From contig CAKTXO010000017.1 of the NCBI GenBank assembly GCA_934630985.1, positions 1 to 24,267 of the forward strand: 24,267 bases of DNA. The letters run 5' to 3'. Positions 7,484 to 14,717 of this stretch are shown one piece after another. The notes under the pieces were generated by a model. The model made no database searches and was not told the origin of the DNA. It saw only the letters and a list, made by a program, of their open reading frames with translations. Both the position numbers and the translations under genes were made by a program. How positions within the stretch are numbered: position 1 is the first letter of the stretch; every line of letters starts with the position of its first letter. The stretch is from an uncultured Oscillospiraceae bacterium (GTDB taxonomy: Bacteria > Bacillota > Clostridia > Oscillospirales > Oscillospiraceae).

Positions 7484-9205
7484 TTATTTGATGTCTTCCT
7501 CCGCTGCCATGCGCTCCAGCGCACGGAAATCCACCTTCCCCGCCGGAGTGGTGGGCAGCCTGTCCACAAAATGATACGCGTAAGGCACAGCGTTTCCGTG
7601 CAGTTCCTTTTCACAGAGCTGTCCGAGCTGTTCCTCAAGACGGCTTCGATCTGCTGACGGAGCCGGAACGACATATGCAATGGGCAAATACCCGCGCTCA
7701 CCGTTGGGCTTTCCGATAACGGCGCAGTTCTCCACCTCGGGGCAGGTACACAGAACACGCTCAATCTCCATCGGGTAGATACGCTGCGGTGTGTGATCCG
7801 GCCCAATGCCCCAGAATATCCGCTTGATCCGTCCGGTAAGATGAAAGTACCCTTCCGGGGTGATATGTCCAAGGTCTCCCGTTCGCAGCCAGCGGGTACC
7901 ATTTTCCTCAAAAATGATTTCTTTGGTAGCGTCCTCGTTTTTGTAGTAGCCGATCATCAATGTGGGGCCGGTAACGCAGATTTCTCCATCATGGTCATAG
8001 CCCAGTTCCTTCCCTGTGTCGATATCCAGCACCTTGATATTGTTTCTGGGCAGCGGAATCATCTCCGGTACGCGATTCGTGCTGGAGCAGAGTGTCGAGG
8101 CAGTTTCTGTCATGCCGTACCCCTTCAGCAAACCGTACGGAGAATGATGCGTCATTAGGAACTGGGTTGCCGCCTGCTCCCACTCCTGACTTATCGCATC
8201 ACCGCCATAGGCCGCCACCCGCAGAAAGGACAGATTCATTCGCTGCACCCGTTTACTTTTCATCAGTGCCTCGATGTGCAGCGGTCCTCCGCTGAAATGG
8301 TTAGGCCGATAGCGCGCAAACTGCGCAGGAAAATGTGCCGGCGCAGGGTCAGGACAAAGCACCTCCTCCAACCCCGTACACAGCGCCATGTGCCCCCCAA
8401 AAAACACACCATAGGCCAAAAATGGGGGAATAATGTTCATAAACCTCTGACCCGGCTCGAAATCGAGAATGTTGTCTGACACACGGTATTGAAACGCAAG
8501 GGCGTTGGCTGCACCATTGGACACCAGTACGCCTTTCGCCTTGCCGGTAGTGCCGCCCGTGTATTCAATGACCGCCGGGTCTTCTTTTTTCACTGTGCAG
8601 GAGGGCAGAGATACCCGATTGCCGGACGCAAGGAATTCCTGCCATGCGGTGGATTCCGCCCGTGGCTGCTTTGCCTTCAGCCGGTACAGCAAGGCCGCGG
8701 GCAAAGGCATTGATTGGGCAAGTGAAACGGGAATGACCCGCGCAGCACTGGCAGCCGCTTTGATTTGCGGCATTGCTATGTCCAGCGTAATGATCAGCTT
8801 GCTCTCTGTGGTAGCCAGTTGATCCCGCAGCTCCTGCTGCGTGGCACCCATTACCAGGAAATTCACGACCGCTCCAATTTTGTTGGCCGCATAGAGCAGA
8901 TACATCGTCTCCGGCATGGCCAGCATGCACAGGCTCACCACGTCCCCCGCTTTTACGCCGCTGGCGACCAGCGCCCGGGCGCAGCGGTCAATCTCGGTTT
9001 GCAGCTGACGGTGGGAGATCTTCCTGCCAAAATAGTTCAGCGCTGTCTCGTCCATGCGTCCGGCGTTGCAGGCAGTCATGTAATCATACATCGACCCCTC
9101 CGGCAGCGGCGCATTCAGCGCCTCCTCGGAGTAATATTTCAGCCACGGTTTGTCGATGGAAGGATAGCCGGTCAGATTTTGTTCAGTCAAATTCTCTTTC
9201 TCCAT
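7484..9205 (-). CDS. Adenylate-forming acyl ligase 1 (AMP-binding, ANL superfamily), first gene of operon
   Basis: Predicted 573-residue AMP-dependent synthetase/ligase. Motifs are TGYPSIDKPWLKYY (12-25), the phosphate loop YTGGTTGKAKGVLVSN (about 215-230), KGYGMTE (361-367), TGDLG (442-446) followed by GRIKRIF, and the catalytic lysine K557 in TPAGKVDF. The ATG at 9205 is preferred over in-frame starts at 9229 and 9280 because AAAGG sits 8 nt before it. Family members make acyl-AMP and then acyl-CoA or acyl-carrier thioesters. It is GC-richer than ligase 2 and its N-terminal DNA is diverged from the other two, so it may be the older member. Transcription must come from the 9206-9370 spacer, which holds opposed promoters inside an inverted repeat. 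Confidence 0.88.
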   Translation of the reverse strand: MEKENLTEQNLTGYPSIDKPWLKYYSEEALNAPLPEGSMYDYMTACNAGRMDETALNYFGRKISHRQLQTEIDRCARALVASGVKAGDVVSLCMLAMPETMYLLYAANKIGAVVNFLVMGATQQELRDQLATTESKLIITLDIAMPQIKAAASAARVIPVSLAQSMPLPAALLYRLKAKQPRAESTAWQEFLASGNRVSLPSCTVKKEDPAVIEYTGGTTGKAKGVLVSNGAANALAFQYRVSDNILDFEPGQRFMNIIPPFLAYGVFFGGHMALCTGLEEVLCPDPAPAHFPAQFARYRPNHFSGGPLHIEALMKSKRVQRMNLSFLRVAAYGGDAISQEWEQAATQFLMTHHSPYGLLKGYGMTETASTLCSSTNRVPEMIPLPRNNIKVLDIDTGKELGYDHDGEICVTGPTLMIGYYKNEDATKEIIFEENGTRWLRTGDLGHITPEGYFHLTGRIKRIFWGIGPDHTPQRIYPMEIERVLCTCPEVENCAVIGKPNGERGYLPIAYVVPAPSADRSRLEEQLGQLCEKELHGNAVPYAYHFVDRLPTTPAGKVDFRALERMAAEEDIK

Positions 9206-9231
9206 TCCTGATACCTTTGTCGGTTGCATGC

Positions 9232-9361
9232 AAAGGTACACTTTTGGTGCCATGTAAACCCTTGCATATAAAGTATTCATGTGTTATACTCATGCAGGGA
9301 AATATGCCAATAATTAGGATATTTTCAGGATAATAATGTTTGGAAATGAAAGTGTACTTTT
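9232..9361. promoter_or_regulatory. Candidate invertible promoter segment
   Basis: The sequence AAAGGTACACTTT at 9232-9244 is repeated in inverted orientation at 9349-9361 (12 of 13 positions match), enclosing 104 bp. Each copy has a near-palindromic core with an asymmetric AC/GT centre, as small serine recombinases need. Inside are overlapping promoters in both directions: plus strand TTGCAT (9262-9267), 17 bp, TATACT (9285-9290) with an extended -10 TG; minus strand TTGGCA (9310-9305), 16 bp, TATAAC (9288-9283). The minus promoter drives the ligase operon in the present orientation. The stronger-looking plus promoter points away from it. Inversion is inferred from structure only. Confidence 0.45.
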
Positions 9362-9370
9362 TTGTCCAAT

Positions 9371-9952
9371 TTATCCGCGCGCCCATTTTAGAAACGTGCT
9401 GTGCGACACACCCAATGCAACTGCGGCGGCTCTGGCTGAGAGCCGGCCGCTTTCCCATTTTTGATACACATCCGCATATTCCTCCGGCTGAGGCAGTGGC
9501 TTCCGTCCGAACTGCACCCCCCGTTCTTTTGCCGCAGCAATCCCCTCCGCCTGCCGCTGACGAATGAACTCCCGCTCCGTCTGGGCCACATAGGATAGAA
9601 GCTGCAAAACAATATCCGCAATCAATGTCCCCGTCAAGTCCCGGCTCTGCCTGGTATCCAGCAGGGGCATATCCAGCACAACAATAGCCGCTTGTTTTTC
9701 CTTTGTGATTACGCGCCACTGCTCCAGAATTTCATCATAATTCCGCCCCAGACGGTCGATACTTTTCACCACAAGAGTATCGTCCTTTTTTAGTTTCTGA
9801 ACCATTTTCTTGTAGTTCCTCCGCTCAAAGTCCTTTCCGGACTGCTTGTCCATATAAATCTGTTTTTCGTCTATTCCAAATTCTCTCATCGCAATGAGCT
9901 GCCTTTGTTCATTTTGTTCTCTCGTGGAAACACGGATATACCCATATTCCAT
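9371..9952 (-). CDS. Small serine recombinase (resolvase/invertase family)
   Basis: Predicted 193-residue site-specific recombinase of the Tn3 resolvase/Hin invertase class. The catalytic domain begins YIRVSTREQNEQRQ with nucleophile S9 and R7. DRLGRNYDEIL carries the catalytic arginines R67 and R70. The long E helix (YVAQTEREFIRQRQAEGIAA) follows, and a C-terminal helix-turn-helix ends in GVSHSTFLKWARG. Length fits the 180-200 residue class, not the large serine integrases. The start at 9952 is chosen for GGAGG about 8 nt upstream. It lies directly upstream of the ligase operon on the same strand. A perfect palindrome (9965-9990) sits over its translation start region. It could invert the neighbouring promoter segment, or be a relic of a transposon. 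Confidence 0.9.
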   Translation of the reverse strand: MEYGYIRVSTREQNEQRQLIAMREFGIDEKQIYMDKQSGKDFERRNYKKMVQKLKKDDTLVVKSIDRLGRNYDEILEQWRVITKEKQAAIVVLDMPLLDTRQSRDLTGTLIADIVLQLLSYVAQTEREFIRQRQAEGIAAAKERGVQFGRKPLPQPEEYADVYQKWESGRLSARAAAVALGVSHSTFLKWARG

Positions 9953-9964
9953 ACTACAAGCCTC

Positions 9965-9990
9965 CAATTTATCGGTATTCGGATAAATTG
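9965..9990. promoter_or_regulatory. Palindromic operator or recombination half-site pair
   Basis: CAATTTATC (9965-9973) and GATAAATTG (9982-9990) form a perfect 9-bp inverted repeat with an 8-nt spacer, 13 nt upstream of the recombinase start codon. Resolvases commonly bind and autorepress at such sites. The 11-bp sequence TCCAATTTATC at 9963-9973 recurs in direct orientation at 9365-9375 over the recombinase stop codon, so the gene is bracketed by the motif. Confidence 0.5.
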
Positions 9991-10042
9991 TAATACAGTT
10001 TGCGAACCACTCCGCACAAAAGTTCGATGAACCAGAACAGGT

Positions 10043-10090
10043 AATAAAACAAGTGCCAGCATCCCGGCATCAAACCGGCACTGCTGGCAC
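10043..10090 (-). terminator. Stem-loop with weak T-rich tail
   Basis: GTGCCAGCA (10053-10061) and TGCTGGCAC (10082-10090) are a perfect 9-bp inverted repeat. On the minus strand it is followed by TTGTTTTATT. It lies between the tRNA terminator and the recombinase and could be a second terminator insulating the recombinase from tRNA transcription. Confidence 0.4.
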
Positions 10091-10122
10091 AAAACTCAAT
10101 ATGAAATATCTCTGATATAAAC

Positions 10123-10165
10123 AAAAAATCCGAACCCATCCCCCACAGGGAAGAAGTTCGGATTT
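10123..10165 (-). terminator. Rho-independent terminator of tRNA-Val
   Basis: On the minus strand AAATCCGAAC and GTTCGGATTT form a perfect 10-bp stem around a 20-nt loop, followed by more T residues. It begins 8 nt after the CCA end of the tRNA gene. Confidence 0.8.
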
Positions 10166-10173
10166 CTTATGTT

Positions 10174-10250
10174 TGGTGGACGATATAGGACTCGAACCTA
10201 TGACCTTCCGCACGTCAAGCGGATGCTCTAGCCAGCTGAGCTAATCGTCC
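10174..10250 (-). tRNA. tRNA-Val (anticodon GAC), CCA encoded
   Basis: The minus strand folds into a standard cloverleaf of 77 nt. The acceptor is GGACGAT with ATCGTCC, the D stem GCTC/GAGC, the anticodon stem TCCGC/GCGGA with loop TTGACGT (anticodon GAC, reading GUC and GUU), and the T arm ATAGG-TTCGAGT-CCTAT. A discriminator A and a genome-encoded CCA complete it. It is flanked by its own promoter and terminator, so it is a single-gene unit. A short 8-bp stem-loop, AGGCGCTT/AAGCGCCT (10253-10271), precedes the mature 5' end and may be part of the precursor leader. Confidence 0.95.
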
Positions 10251-10275
10251 ATAGGCGCTTCGTAAGCGCCTGATT

Positions 10276-10304
10276 AGTATACATGCAGATTCGGCTTTTG
10301 TCAA
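10276..10304 (-). promoter_or_regulatory. Promoter of tRNA-Val
   Basis: On the minus strand TTGACA (10304-10299) and TATACT (10281-10276) are separated by exactly 17 bp. This near-consensus promoter fits a stable RNA gene. Confidence 0.85.
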
Positions 10305-10323
10305 GCCTTTTTTGGATTTTTGC

Positions 10324-11817
10324 TTACGCCGCCTCTGCCACGGTGGTTTCCGGGGTGGTCTCCGGGACGGTAGCCACGGGCTGGGTTGCCGCCTGAGCGG
10401 CCAGCTCCGGGTGCTCCGCCAGATTCTGGTAGTAGGCCTCCCGGTCGGTTTTCGCCTGCGCCAGATCCTCCTGGCAGGCAGTGAGGCCCTCGCCGATGAT
10501 CTTCATGGTCTTGGCATAGGAATCCTGAGCACCGGCAAGCTCATTGTCCGTCAGCTCAAAGTCCGTCTGCCACTGGTTTTCCTTGTCCTTGAGCAGGGGG
10601 AGAATATTGTATTCCCGCTTGCCGTTCTTGGAGTGCATATTCACCCAAGTAGGAATGGCATCGATGCCCGCCACATAGACCTTTCCGTCGGAATATTTCT
10701 CAAAGGTTGCATTGAACAGCACACCGGATTCCGTATACCGGGATGTTTTGCTGAACATACCGATTCTCTGATTGGATACCGCATTTCCCAGAGAATAAAT
10801 GCAGTAGGCCTTATGCTCCGGGTTTTCCGTGCTCTGGAGCAATGCCATAGGCTGCACCACATGAGGGTGGCCGCCCACGATCACGTCAAAGCCCAGGTCG
10901 CAGAGCTTCTGGGCCATCTTGTCCTCGGCGGCGTTCTCCTTGATCTCGTACTCCTCGCCCCAGTGAATCAGAATCATCGTGACCTCTGCACCGTCTTCCT
11001 TCATTCCTTCCAGAATAGGCTTGAGCTCATTGTACAGCTTATCCGGGTTGCTCTTCGAGAAATAATTCGCCTGACCCTCGTCCTTGATATATCCGTAGCC
11101 ATTCAAGGAGAAGCTATTTCCGGAAATGCCAAACGCCCAGGAATAGGCCACCATGCCAACCTTGATGCCGTTGATGTCCACCACGGAGTACCGCTTTTCG
11201 CCGGGTAGCTGGGTGCCAAGCGTAGCCAAGCCTGCGGCCCGTGTGGTCTCGATGGTACGAATTAGGCCATCACTGCTGGAATCGCCCGCATGGTTATTGA
11301 TGGTCTGAAACATATCGAAGCCCGCTTCCTTGGCCGACGTTGCCAGCTCATCCGGGCAGCAATACGCCTGATTCGGGATGTGCGGATGAGAAGGCCCACC
11401 AAAGGTCGTTTCCAAATTGGCAATGGCATAGTCATAGGAAGTGAACAAATCCTTGCCATAGCGGAATACGGATTCAAAGTTATAGGAACCATCCGCCTGC
11501 TGGCAATTCTTGAAAATCGGGGAGTGCATCAGCAGGTCACCGATAATGCCAACACTGGCGGTGGCCACCACATGCTCCGGCTCCGGGGCTTCCGTGGTAG
11601 GCGGAACGGTAGTCTCCGGCACGGTGGTGGTCTCAGGCTGAGAGGGCTGGGTGGGCAGCACCAGGGAGCTGTCCTGACTGGGCTTCACATCCGCTTCCTT
11701 GTTCACCAGGTCAATGCACAGGTAAACCAGGAAGACAGTCGCCGCCAGCATCAGAACGATCAGAACGGTGAGCACCACGGTCAGAGCCGAATGGCTGCCC
11801 TTGGGTTTTTGAGACAT
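10324..11817 (-). CDS. CapA-family membrane-anchored metallophosphatase-like protein
   Basis: Predicted 497-residue protein of the CapA/PGA-cap family, which has a calcineurin-like fold and is associated with poly-gamma-glutamate capsule or other envelope polymers. Residues 11-34 are a single membrane anchor. Residues 45-82 are a Pro/Thr/Glu linker with PETT repeats, placing the catalytic domain outside the cell. Metal-site-like motifs follow in order: GDLLMHSP (93-100), NLETTF, NNHAGD, IHWGEEYE and GGHPHVVQPM. The C-terminal ~80 residues are charged and helical and end in a second PETT-rich tail. The start at 11817 has AAGGAGG 6 nt upstream. It follows alanine racemase by 11 nt in one operon, consistent with envelope work. 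No pgsB/pgsC partners are present, so polyglutamate synthesis itself is not supported. Confidence 0.85.
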   Translation of the reverse strand: MSQKPKGSHSALTVVLTVLIVLMLAATVFLVYLCIDLVNKEADVKPSQDSSLVLPTQPSQPETTTVPETTVPPTTEAPEPEHVVATASVGIIGDLLMHSPIFKNCQQADGSYNFESVFRYGKDLFTSYDYAIANLETTFGGPSHPHIPNQAYCCPDELATSAKEAGFDMFQTINNHAGDSSSDGLIRTIETTRAAGLATLGTQLPGEKRYSVVDINGIKVGMVAYSWAFGISGNSFSLNGYGYIKDEGQANYFSKSNPDKLYNELKPILEGMKEDGAEVTMILIHWGEEYEIKENAAEDKMAQKLCDLGFDVIVGGHPHVVQPMALLQSTENPEHKAYCIYSLGNAVSNQRIGMFSKTSRYTESGVLFNATFEKYSDGKVYVAGIDAIPTWVNMHSKNGKREYNILPLLKDKENQWQTDFELTDNELAGAQDSYAKTMKIIGEGLTACQEDLAQAKTDREAYYQNLAEHPELAAQAATQPVATVPETTPETTVAEAA

Positions 11818-11828
11818 TGTGTTCCTCC

Positions 11829-12989
11829 TTACAGAAACGCGTCCAGCAGATAGTGGACGGAGCGAACGGGTTTGCCGCCCTGCAAATACACCCGGGGCAC
11901 CCGGCGGCTGATGCCGCAGACGAATTCATAGTTGAAGCTGTCAGCCAGCGCCGAAATGGCTTCCATGGTGATGGTTTCGCCCCCGTCGGTGCCCACTAAG
12001 GTGACCCGGTCGCCTACCTTCACTCCGGGAATGCCAGTGACATCCACCATCATCTGATCCATGCAGATCCGGCCTAAAATCGGGGCCTTCTTCCCATGGA
12101 TGAGCACATAGAATTTTCCGGAAAGATTCCGGCGGTAGCCGTCGGCATAGCCTACGGGAATGGTGGCCACCACCGTGTCCCGGGTGGTCACATAGGTGCC
12201 GCCGTAGCTGATTTCCCGACCGGCGGGAAGGGTTTTCACATGGGTCACCCGGCTGAGCCAGCGCAGAGCAGGCCGGAGATTCAGAAGTCCCGGGTCAACC
12301 TCGTCGCTGGGGTACATGCCGTAGGTGATGATGCCGGAGCGAACCATCTCATAGGGTGTCCGGAAATTCATAAGCCCCGCGGAATTGTTCAGGTGGCGAA
12401 TGGGGATGTTCACCCCACGGGCTTTGAGCATGTTGTCAAATTCCGCAAACCGAGCCGCCTGAGCCTCCGCCCGGCTTAAGTCCGCGCAGTCGGCGGTGGC
12501 AAAGTGGCTGAACATACCCTCGGCCTGAATACCCGGCAGGGCGGCGATTTCCGCGCAGATGTCCGCGTCTTCCTCCGTGACCTGGAAGCCGATCCGGCTC
12601 ATGCCCGTGTCCACGGCAAAGTGGAATTTTGCCGTCAGATTCAGAAAGCAGGCCGCCTGGGACAGAGCCTTTCCGTCCTCCAACCGGTAGATAGTGGGGC
12701 GAATGTCCTGCAAAATCGCCGTGGGGAAGGCCTCCGTGGGGGTGTAGCCCAGAATCAGAATGGGGGTGGTGAGCCCCGCGTCCCGGAGCTCCAGGGCTTC
12801 CAGAATGGAGCTGACACAGAAGAAGGCGCACTTATCCTTCAGAAGCCGCGCCACCTGCACCGCCCCGTGGCCGTAGGCGTCGGCCTTGATGACTGCCATC
12901 ACCGGCACTCCGGCCTTTTCCCGGATGGCATCTATATTGTCCGAGATGGCATCCAGGTCGATGACCACTCGGGTAGCATCAAAATCCAC
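11829..12989 (-). CDS. alr: Alanine racemase
   Basis: Predicted 386-residue PLP-dependent racemase converting L- to D-alanine for peptidoglycan. The PLP lysine is K35 in VIKADAYGHGA. The second catalytic base is the Tyr of ISYGGTYV in the C-terminal beta domain, and IPVGYADGYRR and GRICMDQMMVD are conserved family blocks. Length is typical. The start is GTG at 12989, with an AGAGG ribosome binding site about 10 nt upstream, a little long. An ATG just downstream has no better site. It is co-transcribed with the CapA-like gene (11-nt gap). Whether it is the only racemase of the organism cannot be told. Confidence 0.95.
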   Translation of the reverse strand: MDFDATRVVIDLDAISDNIDAIREKAGVPVMAVIKADAYGHGAVQVARLLKDKCAFFCVSSILEALELRDAGLTTPILILGYTPTEAFPTAILQDIRPTIYRLEDGKALSQAACFLNLTAKFHFAVDTGMSRIGFQVTEEDADICAEIAALPGIQAEGMFSHFATADCADLSRAEAQAARFAEFDNMLKARGVNIPIRHLNNSAGLMNFRTPYEMVRSGIITYGMYPSDEVDPGLLNLRPALRWLSRVTHVKTLPAGREISYGGTYVTTRDTVVATIPVGYADGYRRNLSGKFYVLIHGKKAPILGRICMDQMMVDVTGIPGVKVGDRVTLVGTDGGETITMEAISALADSFNYEFVCGISRRVPRVYLQGGKPVRSVHYLLDAFL

Positions 12990-13021
12990 GAAAATCAGTC
13001 CTCTTTTTCAGCGTTTTCCCC

Positions 13022-13050
13022 ATTCTATCACAGCGGAGGGGAAAAGTAAA
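13022..13050 (-). promoter_or_regulatory. Promoter of the alr-capA operon
   Basis: On the minus strand TTTACT (13050-13045), 17 bp, TAGAAT (13027-13022) with an extended -10 TG. It is divergent from the DUF3786 promoter. Confidence 0.5.
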
Positions 13051-13072
13051 CACGAAAAAGTTTAAGGATTCC

Positions 13073-13101
13073 TTGCGATTCCTGTCAAACCGTGGTATAC
13101 T
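13073..13101 (+). promoter_or_regulatory. Promoter of the DUF3786 operon
   Basis: TTGCGA (13073-13078), 17 bp, TATACT (13096-13101). A short leader carries GGAGGGG (13123-13129) before the GTG start at 13135. Confidence 0.65.
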
Positions 13102-13134
13102 ATAAATAATTCAGTATCGATTGGAGGGGAGACC

Positions 13135-13755
13135 GTGGCACGCACTGACAACTACCTCAAGCAGGCCGCCCAGGCAAAGGCCTACTTTCTGACCTACGAC
13201 CAGGAAGCCTTAATCCGCAAGCTGAATCTCGCCTATGACGAAGATTATCTCTACCCGGTGCTCTTCTCCCAAACCTATCGGCTGAGCCGAAAAACCGGGG
13301 ACTTAGCGCGTCAGGGAAAGCGTGGCTGGGAGGATGCCAACACCCACGGTGAGGTGATGACCCTTCTCGATCTGATCTGCGACAGCCGGGAAGACCGGTT
13401 CCTCAGCGGAAAATGGAAGGATATGGCCCAATTCGGCCACGCCTTTCATCAGAATCTGCTGGAAGAGCGGGATCCTCTGGCCGAACGCTGTCAGGAAAGA
13501 CCCGAAGTGTTTCGCCGGTGGTGCGAGGCTCTGGGCGGCAAGCCCATGCCCACGGGGGATATCGCTTATTCCATTGAAGTCTTTGACGGTCTGCCCCTGA
13601 TGATTCAGCTTTGGTTCGGGGATGAGGATTTCCCCGCCAGTCTACGGCTTCTTTGGGATGAAAACGCCCTGATGTACTTAAAATATGAGACCATGTATTT
13701 TGCCCGGGAAGTGCTTCTGTCCCGGCTGAAGCGGGAAATGGAGGAATCAGCATGA
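13135..13755 (+). CDS. DUF3786 domain-containing protein
   Basis: Predicted 206-residue soluble protein. The C-terminal half has the DUF3786 pattern: GDIAYSIEVFDGLPLMIQLW, then GDEDFPASLRLLWDENAL and YLKYETMYFARE. The N-terminal part (YDEDYLYPVLFSQTYRLSR) is also typical of the family in Clostridia. The start is GTG at 13135 with GGAGGGG 5 nt upstream. Its biochemical role is unknown; some family members occur beside corrinoid or methyltransferase genes, but nothing here tests that. Its stop overlaps the start of the next gene (ATGA), so the two are translationally coupled. Confidence 0.85.
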   Translation: MARTDNYLKQAAQAKAYFLTYDQEALIRKLNLAYDEDYLYPVLFSQTYRLSRKTGDLARQGKRGWEDANTHGEVMTLLDLICDSREDRFLSGKWKDMAQFGHAFHQNLLEERDPLAERCQERPEVFRRWCEALGGKPMPTGDIAYSIEVFDGLPLMIQLWFGDEDFPASLRLLWDENALMYLKYETMYFAREVLLSRLKREMEESA

Positions 13756-14567
13756 AGCAGCGCAAGCATCCGGCTCACCCGATCTACAAAAACAAAACCA
13801 CTCTGGCGGTTTACCTGACTCTGCGCGCCCTGATTATTTTTATCCTTGTCCGGGCGGTGTTCAGAAGAGAATATGAAAGCGTGTTCCTGTGCGCCCTGTC
13901 CCTGGTGCTGATGCTCATGCCCAGCATCCTCTCCAAAAAGCTGAAAATCGTCCTGCCGGACACCTTGGAGATCATCATTCTGCTGTTCATTTTCGCGGCG
14001 GAAATATTGGGGGAGCTGAACAGCTTCTACGTCCGGGTGCCCAACTGGGACACCATGCTGCACACCATCAACGGCTTTCTGTGCGCCGCCATCGGCTTCT
14101 CCCTGGTGGATATGCTCAACCGGAACGAGCGGTTCTCCATTCAGCTGTCGCCCCTGTATCTGGCCATCGTCTCCTTCTGCTTTTCTATGACCGTGGGGGT
14201 TCTGTGGGAGTTCTTTGAATTCAGCGGCGACTATTTCTTCGGCATGGATATGCAGAAGGACACGGTCATTCACGCCATCAACTCCGTGAATCTGGATCCC
14301 ACCATGTCCAACATCGTCGTCCACGTCCGGGACATTCAGGACGTGATCATCGTTCACTCCGACGGCACGAAAGAAGCACTGGGTCTGGGGGGCTATCTGG
14401 ACATCGGCATCATCGACACCATGAAGGATCTGTTCGTGAATTTCATCGGCGCGGTGGTCTTCTCCTGCATCGGCTACTTCTACGTCAAGCATGAGGGCAA
14501 GGGCAAGGTTGCCAACCGGTTTATTCCCACGGTGGAATTCCCGGAGGAGAAAACAAAGCAGGAATAA
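13752..14567 (+). CDS. Integral membrane protein, DUF2238/YjdF-like
   Basis: Predicted 271-residue inner membrane protein with about six helices (near 17-36, 43-60, 72-89, 102-122, 134-154 and 227-250). The conserved-looking polar motifs NWDTMLHTINGF (98-109) and GVLWEFFEFSGDYFFGMDMQ recall the DUF2238/YjdF group. A ~70-residue soluble loop lies between helices 5 and 6 and the C-terminal tail is charged. Function is unknown. The ATG overlaps the DUF3786 stop by 4 nt. No strong terminator follows directly; a 23-bp palindrome begins 69 nt after the stop. Confidence 0.75.
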   Translation: MKQRKHPAHPIYKNKTTLAVYLTLRALIIFILVRAVFRREYESVFLCALSLVLMLMPSILSKKLKIVLPDTLEIIILLFIFAAEILGELNSFYVRVPNWDTMLHTINGFLCAAIGFSLVDMLNRNERFSIQLSPLYLAIVSFCFSMTVGVLWEFFEFSGDYFFGMDMQKDTVIHAINSVNLDPTMSNIVVHVRDIQDVIIVHSDGTKEALGLGGYLDIGIIDTMKDLFVNFIGAVVFSCIGYFYVKHEGKGKVANRFIPTVEFPEEKTKQE

Positions 14568-14635
14568 AGGAAGGAGCTGTCTCAGGACGACGAGCATGGC
14601 CGCTTTTAAAACACGTTGGTTCAAAAAAACACCCA

Positions 14636-14687
14636 CCAGCGAAACCGTAGGGAACGGCCTGCGTGCCGTTCCCTACGGTTTCGCTGG
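14636..14687. repeat. Perfect 23-bp palindromic hairpin
   Basis: The arms 14636-14658 and 14665-14687 are perfectly complementary around a CTGCGT loop. Because of the symmetry, both strands can be read as nearly the same peptide (SETVGNG...AVPYGFAGG). That produces spurious small ORFs in both directions (14596-14703 plus, 14521-14709 minus). No T-tract follows, so it is more likely a dispersed palindromic repeat than a terminator, though it could stabilise the mRNA end. Confidence 0.75.
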
Positions 14688-14717
14688 GGGTAGTACCGTT
14701 TAACCGCACGGGTTATA

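Noticed and set aside
9886..10092. Minus-strand small ORF upstream of the recombinase
   Set aside because: It runs through the palindromes and into the recombinase gene in a different frame, with no recognisable motif or ribosome binding site.
10289..10316. Plus-strand terminator (GGCTT...AAGCC followed by T-run)
   Set aside because: The stem is only 5 bp, it overlaps the tRNA promoter, and no plus-strand gene ends nearby.
13605..14636. 343-codon minus-strand open frame
   Set aside because: It is antisense to DUF3786 and the membrane protein. Its composition (His, Gln, Asp-rich) is typical of a mirrored frame.
14596..14703. Small ORF with ATG at 14596
   Set aside because: Most of it is one arm-loop-arm of the palindrome, and the nearest AAGGAG is too far upstream. 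Treated as an artefact.
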